DNA of 64,000 bases. Origin: Mesotaenium endlicherianum (taxonomy: Eukaryota; Streptophyta; Zygnematophyceae; Zygnematales; Mesotaeniaceae). Within the stretch, counting starts at the first letter, position 1. Every line of letters begins with the position of its first letter. Made by a program: the position numbers and the translations under genes. Where the stretch lies: NCBI GenBank assembly GCA_009602735.1, contig WELA01009551.1, positions 62,001 to 126,000 on the forward strand, in the 5' to 3' direction. Shown here piece after piece: positions 62,845 through 64,000 of the stretch. Under the pieces are notes generated by a model. The model did no database searches and was not told the DNA's origin. It worked only from the letters and a program-made list of their open reading frames with translations.

Positions 62845-63720
62845 TTACTTGTGCAGTGTAACAGTAGGAAGCTCTGTATTATTTCCTTTCATTACCTGTA
62901 CATTAGTGATCGTAGTGTCCCGGTATCCGTTACTTGATTTGAACGATACACTGTAAGTGCCAGTCTTTAATCCACGAATCTTGAATTCTCCATTACCTGT
63001 TTCTGGGATCGCTGTTGCAGTATCTGTTCCGGAATAAGCTTTCACTATTGCATGTGCATCGAGCGGTAATACCTTGCCTTCAATGCTGCCGGATTGTTCC
63101 ATGCTGAATGCTTTTAATACCGGTTTCAGGTAAAACTGACCATTGTACTCACGGATGGATTCTGAAAGATCAAAGTCAATCCAAAGACTCACCTGGCCAC
63201 CTGCATCATCGATCTCTTTTTCGTCAATCTTTACATAGAGATAGTTGTTCTGGCCGGGAGCCAGAATCAGCGGTTGTGATACTTTGTTGGCTAACACCAC
63301 TGAATTGTTGCTACCCACGGTAATCCGGATCTTCTCGATCCTGCCCACAGGAATATTACCAGTAGCCAATACAGTGTCCAATCCATTCCTGAGTTTCATG
63401 ATATCATACACACCGGGTCTGATGTGCAGGGTATCCCATTTACCAAACTGGTCATGGTCTGTCCCGTCATTATCGCTGTCTTTATCGGCATCGTCGAAAT
63501 GACTGTCGTGATTCAAATCAGGGTCGATTTTAACTTCCACTGTTTTAACGTCAATAAAGACATCGTTGAAAAGTGCAGGGTCATCTGTTAAATGCACTGT
63601 CAGGAATTTGTTTTGCGGAGTGCTCGCCGATTTGTTACAGGCGATTGCAAAGAATAATAAGAAAACCGGCAATACCATTGCCATCATCATGCCGAAGCGG
63701 TTCAAAGTAATTTTTTTCAT
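62845..63720 (-). CDS. DUF4382 domain lipoprotein
   Basis: A 291-residue exported protein. The signal peptide ends in a lipobox (FFAIAC, Cys near residue 28). A DUF4382 domain occupies about residues 37-190 (FLTVHLTDDPALFNDVFIDV and VEVKIDP at its start; GRIEKIRITVGSNNSVVL in the middle), with a very acidic insert rich in Asp (DADKDSDNDGTDHD) that may bind calcium. A C-terminal carboxypeptidase-like beta domain follows (residues 210-290; GSIEGKVLPLDAHAIVKAYS). Function unknown. A tandem mini-copy of its leader lies downstream. Confidence 0.85.
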   Translation of the reverse strand: MKKITLNRFGMMMAMVLPVFLLFFAIACNKSASTPQNKFLTVHLTDDPALFNDVFIDVKTVEVKIDPDLNHDSHFDDADKDSDNDGTDHDQFGKWDTLHIRPGVYDIMKLRNGLDTVLATGNIPVGRIEKIRITVGSNNSVVLANKVSQPLILAPGQNNYLYVKIDEKEIDDAGGQVSLWIDFDLSESIREYNGQFYLKPVLKAFSMEQSGSIEGKVLPLDAHAIVKAYSGTDTATAIPETGNGEFKIRGLKTGTYSVSFKSSNGYRDTTITNVQVMKGNNTELPTVTLHK

Positions 63721-63899
63721 ACATCTGGGTTTTTGATAAGGGTATCAGCTATCTGTCAGGCTAATCGCAACAAGTATGCCAGCCTGTTGTGCAACTGTGT
63801 TTTATAAAAAGACAATGGAGCGGCAAGAAGGTCCTAGTGGGAAGCCCAAAAAAGGTAAAAATAACTTCAAAAGAAGATACTTGACTTGAAACTAAATAC
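63721..63899. other. upstream region of the DUF4382 lipoprotein gene
   Basis: It shares short stretches (AACAAG, TATGCCAGCCTGTT versus GTGCCAATCTGTT) with the upstream region of the 35-residue ORF (62620-62760), in line with duplication. No gene is seen here. Confidence 0.4.
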
Positions 63900-64000
63900 T
63901 TATGCATTATTGTTAATTACCTCTTGTTGTGGCGCCTGTAAATTGCTGTACGATTGCAGGCAAACGGGGCAAAGACAATTATCAAATTGTTCCCTCAATA
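63900..64000 (-). CDS. C-terminal end of a cysteine-rich (possibly CWC-type) protein
   Basis: The last 32 codons of a minus-strand gene that continues past the right edge, stop TAA at 63900-63902. The visible part reads LREQFDNCLCPVCLQSYS and then a polar tail. A DNCLCPVCL ending resembles the cysteine-rich CWC family as I recall it. Too little is visible for a firm call. Confidence 0.4.
   Translation of the reverse strand, partial: LREQFDNCLCPVCLQSYSNLQAPQQEVINNNA

Overview
The window reads as chromosome of a Bacteroidota bacterium, most likely family Chitinophagaceae. Supporting signs are the TAnnTTTG-type -7 promoter boxes, type IX secretion genes (a PorQ and a SprE/PorW-like protein), a futalosine-pathway menaquinone gene (mqnA), DUF4382 and BBP2-type envelope proteins, and repeats built from a GAGCGAGCGAAGCGAGTCGA core. 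About 57 protein genes, one tRNA-Cys and numerous intrinsic terminators are supported. No phage, insertion sequence or CRISPR array is visible. The taxonomy is inferred from gene content; no database search was made.

Layout. 1-1932: a myo-inositol oxygenase gene, cut by the left edge, faces a LacI-type regulator across a perfect 22-bp operator palindrome. 1999-7255: an accessory patch with a membrane protein of unknown function, a DUF4143 AAA ATPase, an MNT/HEPN pair, a NamZ-like muramidase and a RelE-like/XRE toxin-antitoxin pair. 7279-16750: housekeeping genes, namely HtrA/DegP protease, a LuxC-type acyl-CoA reductase facing a ferredoxin, Ddl with a PASTA protein, MurB, PriA and PlsC. 16843-27919: a nitrogen-assimilation block on the minus strand (gltB, gltD, an Amt, a BBP2 porin, a second Amt, a 43-residue membrane protein). 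28097-33646: ispE, a bifunctional nuclease, an SDR enzyme, etfBA, a TPR protein and porQ.

33666-46545: a tandem repeat cluster, PBP1A, the SprE/PorW-like TPR protein, a short membrane protein with an AtpI pair, an SprT-like protein, sucC, YceI, DinB, a subtilase and purB. 46610-55917: mqnA, then a polysaccharide block (flippase, four family 2 glycosyltransferases, an FkbM methyltransferase and a YfhO protein). 56019-64000: a small membrane protein, a queuosine-precursor transporter, an outer-membrane protein, Nudix, CorA, dapF, a nucleoside phosphorylase, tRNA-Cys, a HAD phosphatase, a 35-residue leader-like protein, a DUF4382 lipoprotein and the end of a cysteine-rich protein.

How the parts work together. 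Ddl, MurB, PBP1A and DapF build peptidoglycan and NamZ trims it. The gltBD/Amt/porin block would bring ammonium across both membranes and fix it into glutamate. PorQ and SprE/PorW belong to the secretion machine that exports proteins. The most interesting leads are the porin placed between two ammonium channels with no PII gene, a palindrome half-site shared by two distant promoters, a tandem duplication that pairs a DUF4382 lipoprotein with a leader-only mini-gene, and a nearly leaderless promoter in front of the DUF4143 ATPase.
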